Positions 23,321 through 24,077 of a stretch of 24,077 nucleotides of DNA are shown piece by piece. Source of the DNA: JBMYQA01 sp049600855 (lineage in GTDB: Bacteria > Bacteroidota > Bacteroidia > Cytophagales > Flammeovirgaceae). The notes beneath the pieces were generated by a model. The model had not been told where the DNA came from. It saw nothing but the letters and a program-made list of their open reading frames with translations, and ran no database searches. Each line of letters opens with the position of its first letter. Within the stretch, counting starts at the first letter, position 1. The translations under genes were made by a program, and so were the position numbers. Location: assembly GCA_049600855.1 (NCBI GenBank), contig JBMYQA010000070.1:1-24077 (forward strand), read 5' to 3'.

Positions 23321-24077
23321 TTATTTCTTAATCACCATTTTCTTCGTCACAACTTGCTTGCCATTGCTCACTTTGATGAAATACAATCCATTGGCTAAAG
23401 CTTGGGTGTCAAATTGAATTTGGTACATGCCAATTTCTTGGTTTTCGTTCAGTACCGTTTGTTTTAGTTGCCCATTGATGTCGAAAATCTCGATTTTAAG
23501 CTTCGCTTCTTCTAATAAACCCAAGTGTAAAATGGCTTGGTGTTGAGCGGGGTTAGGGTAATTGCCTAAAACAACCAATGCTTGATAGGCTTTTAGTGGC
23601 AACTCCTTGCTCATTAATGGGGCCATGGCTACACGGGTTCGCTGATCTTGGGCTGCCGAAGCGGCTTTTTGCAAATTGCGCTTGCCTTCTCGCACATAAT
23701 AACCGTGATTAAACCATTGCTCATCTGTGATACGTTTGATGGTTTCGATATAATACCAGTCGGCTTGTACGCGATTGTTTTGTACATCAAGCACAAAGTA
23801 ACCCTGCTCATCCAGATTTACCTTTTTCATGTGCGGATTGAATACATACACCAACCAACGAATCAATTCGTCAGGAATGCCTATTAACTCATCTAAATTG
23901 GCGGAAGTCACACTTGGCGTGACAAATTCCACAGCTACAGAACCTTTGCCCGTCCACCCGCTGTAATCGCTGAGTTTGTAAGGTAAATCACCCACGAAAG
24001 TCATGTGAATGTCTCCTGTTATGATGGCGGCATTTCGCTCTTCATCGTAATCAAGAAAGTTCAGTGAGAGGATGTAT
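23321..24077 (-). CDS. PhoD-like alkaline phosphatase with type IX sorting domain, C-terminal part
   Basis: The gene runs off the window's right edge; the last 251 residues are present. The frame continues upstream of the internal ATG at 24004 with AAIITGDIHMTFVGDLPY, the PhoD-family metal-binding 'tGDvH' region, so 24004 is not the real start. VTPSVTSANLDE and HMKKVNLDEQGYFVLDV, then QADWYYI, are the classical PhoD C-terminal core. After a linker, about 80 residues form a type IX secretion sorting domain (YPNPAQHQA, then ending NGLYFIKVSNGKQVVTKKMVIKK in two parts of the usual beta-sandwich). PhoD enzymes release phosphate from organic esters with Fe and Ca; export would place this one at the cell surface or outside. 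Confidence 0.92.
   Translation of the reverse strand, partial: YILSLNFLDYDEERNAAIITGDIHMTFVGDLPYKLSDYSGWTGKGSVAVEFVTPSVTSANLDELIGIPDELIRWLVYVFNPHMKKVNLDEQGYFVLDVQNNRVQADWYYIETIKRITDEQWFNHGYYVREGKRNLQKAASAAQDQRTRVAMAPLMSKELPLKAYQALVVLGNYPNPAQHQAILHLGLLEEAKLKIEIFDINGQLKQTVLNENQEIGMYQIQFDTQALANGLYFIKVSNGKQVVTKKMVIKK

Overview
The window comes from an AT-rich member of the Bacteroidota. Two secreted proteins end in type IX secretion (Por) C-terminal sorting domains. IspG is the long, insertion-containing form. Shine-Dalgarno sequences are not evident, and two sites match the TTG / TAnnTTTG promoter pattern of the phylum. The class (Cytophagia, Saprospiria or other) cannot be fixed from sequence alone. 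There is no tRNA, rRNA, CRISPR array or transposase gene, but several small palindromic repeats sit between genes.

Layout. 1-3725: end of a YpdA-type bacillithiol disulfide reductase, a secreted S41-type protease, a three-hairpin REP-like repeat, RNase Z (rnz) and the Fe-S carrier ATPase Mrp, with a terminator ending next to the rnz start codon. 3726-4220: gene-free, with a 163-bp near-palindrome. 4221-7069: a tight operon of an unrecognised protein, a seven-helix membrane protein, a HisKA_3 histidine kinase and a NarL/LuxR response regulator. 7316-9447: two separately terminated unknown genes; the second carries two clan-CD (caspase/gingipain-like) His-Gly/Cys motif pairs. 9448-9825: a second 163-bp near-palindrome and the ispG promoter. 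9826-14970: ispG, a possible small RNA unit, a GNAT acetyltransferase, an M14-type carboxypeptidase lipoprotein and a YXWGXW-repeat protein. 15134-19430 (minus strand): DUF952-DUF192 pair, an AraC regulator with a serine hydrolase, and a multi-pass membrane protein; two copies of a roughly 50-bp palindrome sit at gene 3' ends. 19772-24077: a large secreted purple-acid-phosphatase-like protein facing a PhoD-like alkaline phosphatase, both with sorting domains.

Working together. The kinase has one membrane helix and no sensor domain of its own, and its gene overlaps the seven-helix gene, so that protein is the likely sensor. The regulator could control the two unknown genes downstream, but this rests on position only. 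The converging phosphatases suggest phosphorus scavenging. The best candidate for something undescribed is the double His/Cys protein at 8011-9447 with its unknown partner at 7316-7933. Next are the palindrome families: two copies of exactly 163 bp and two of about 50 bp, sharing similar ends.
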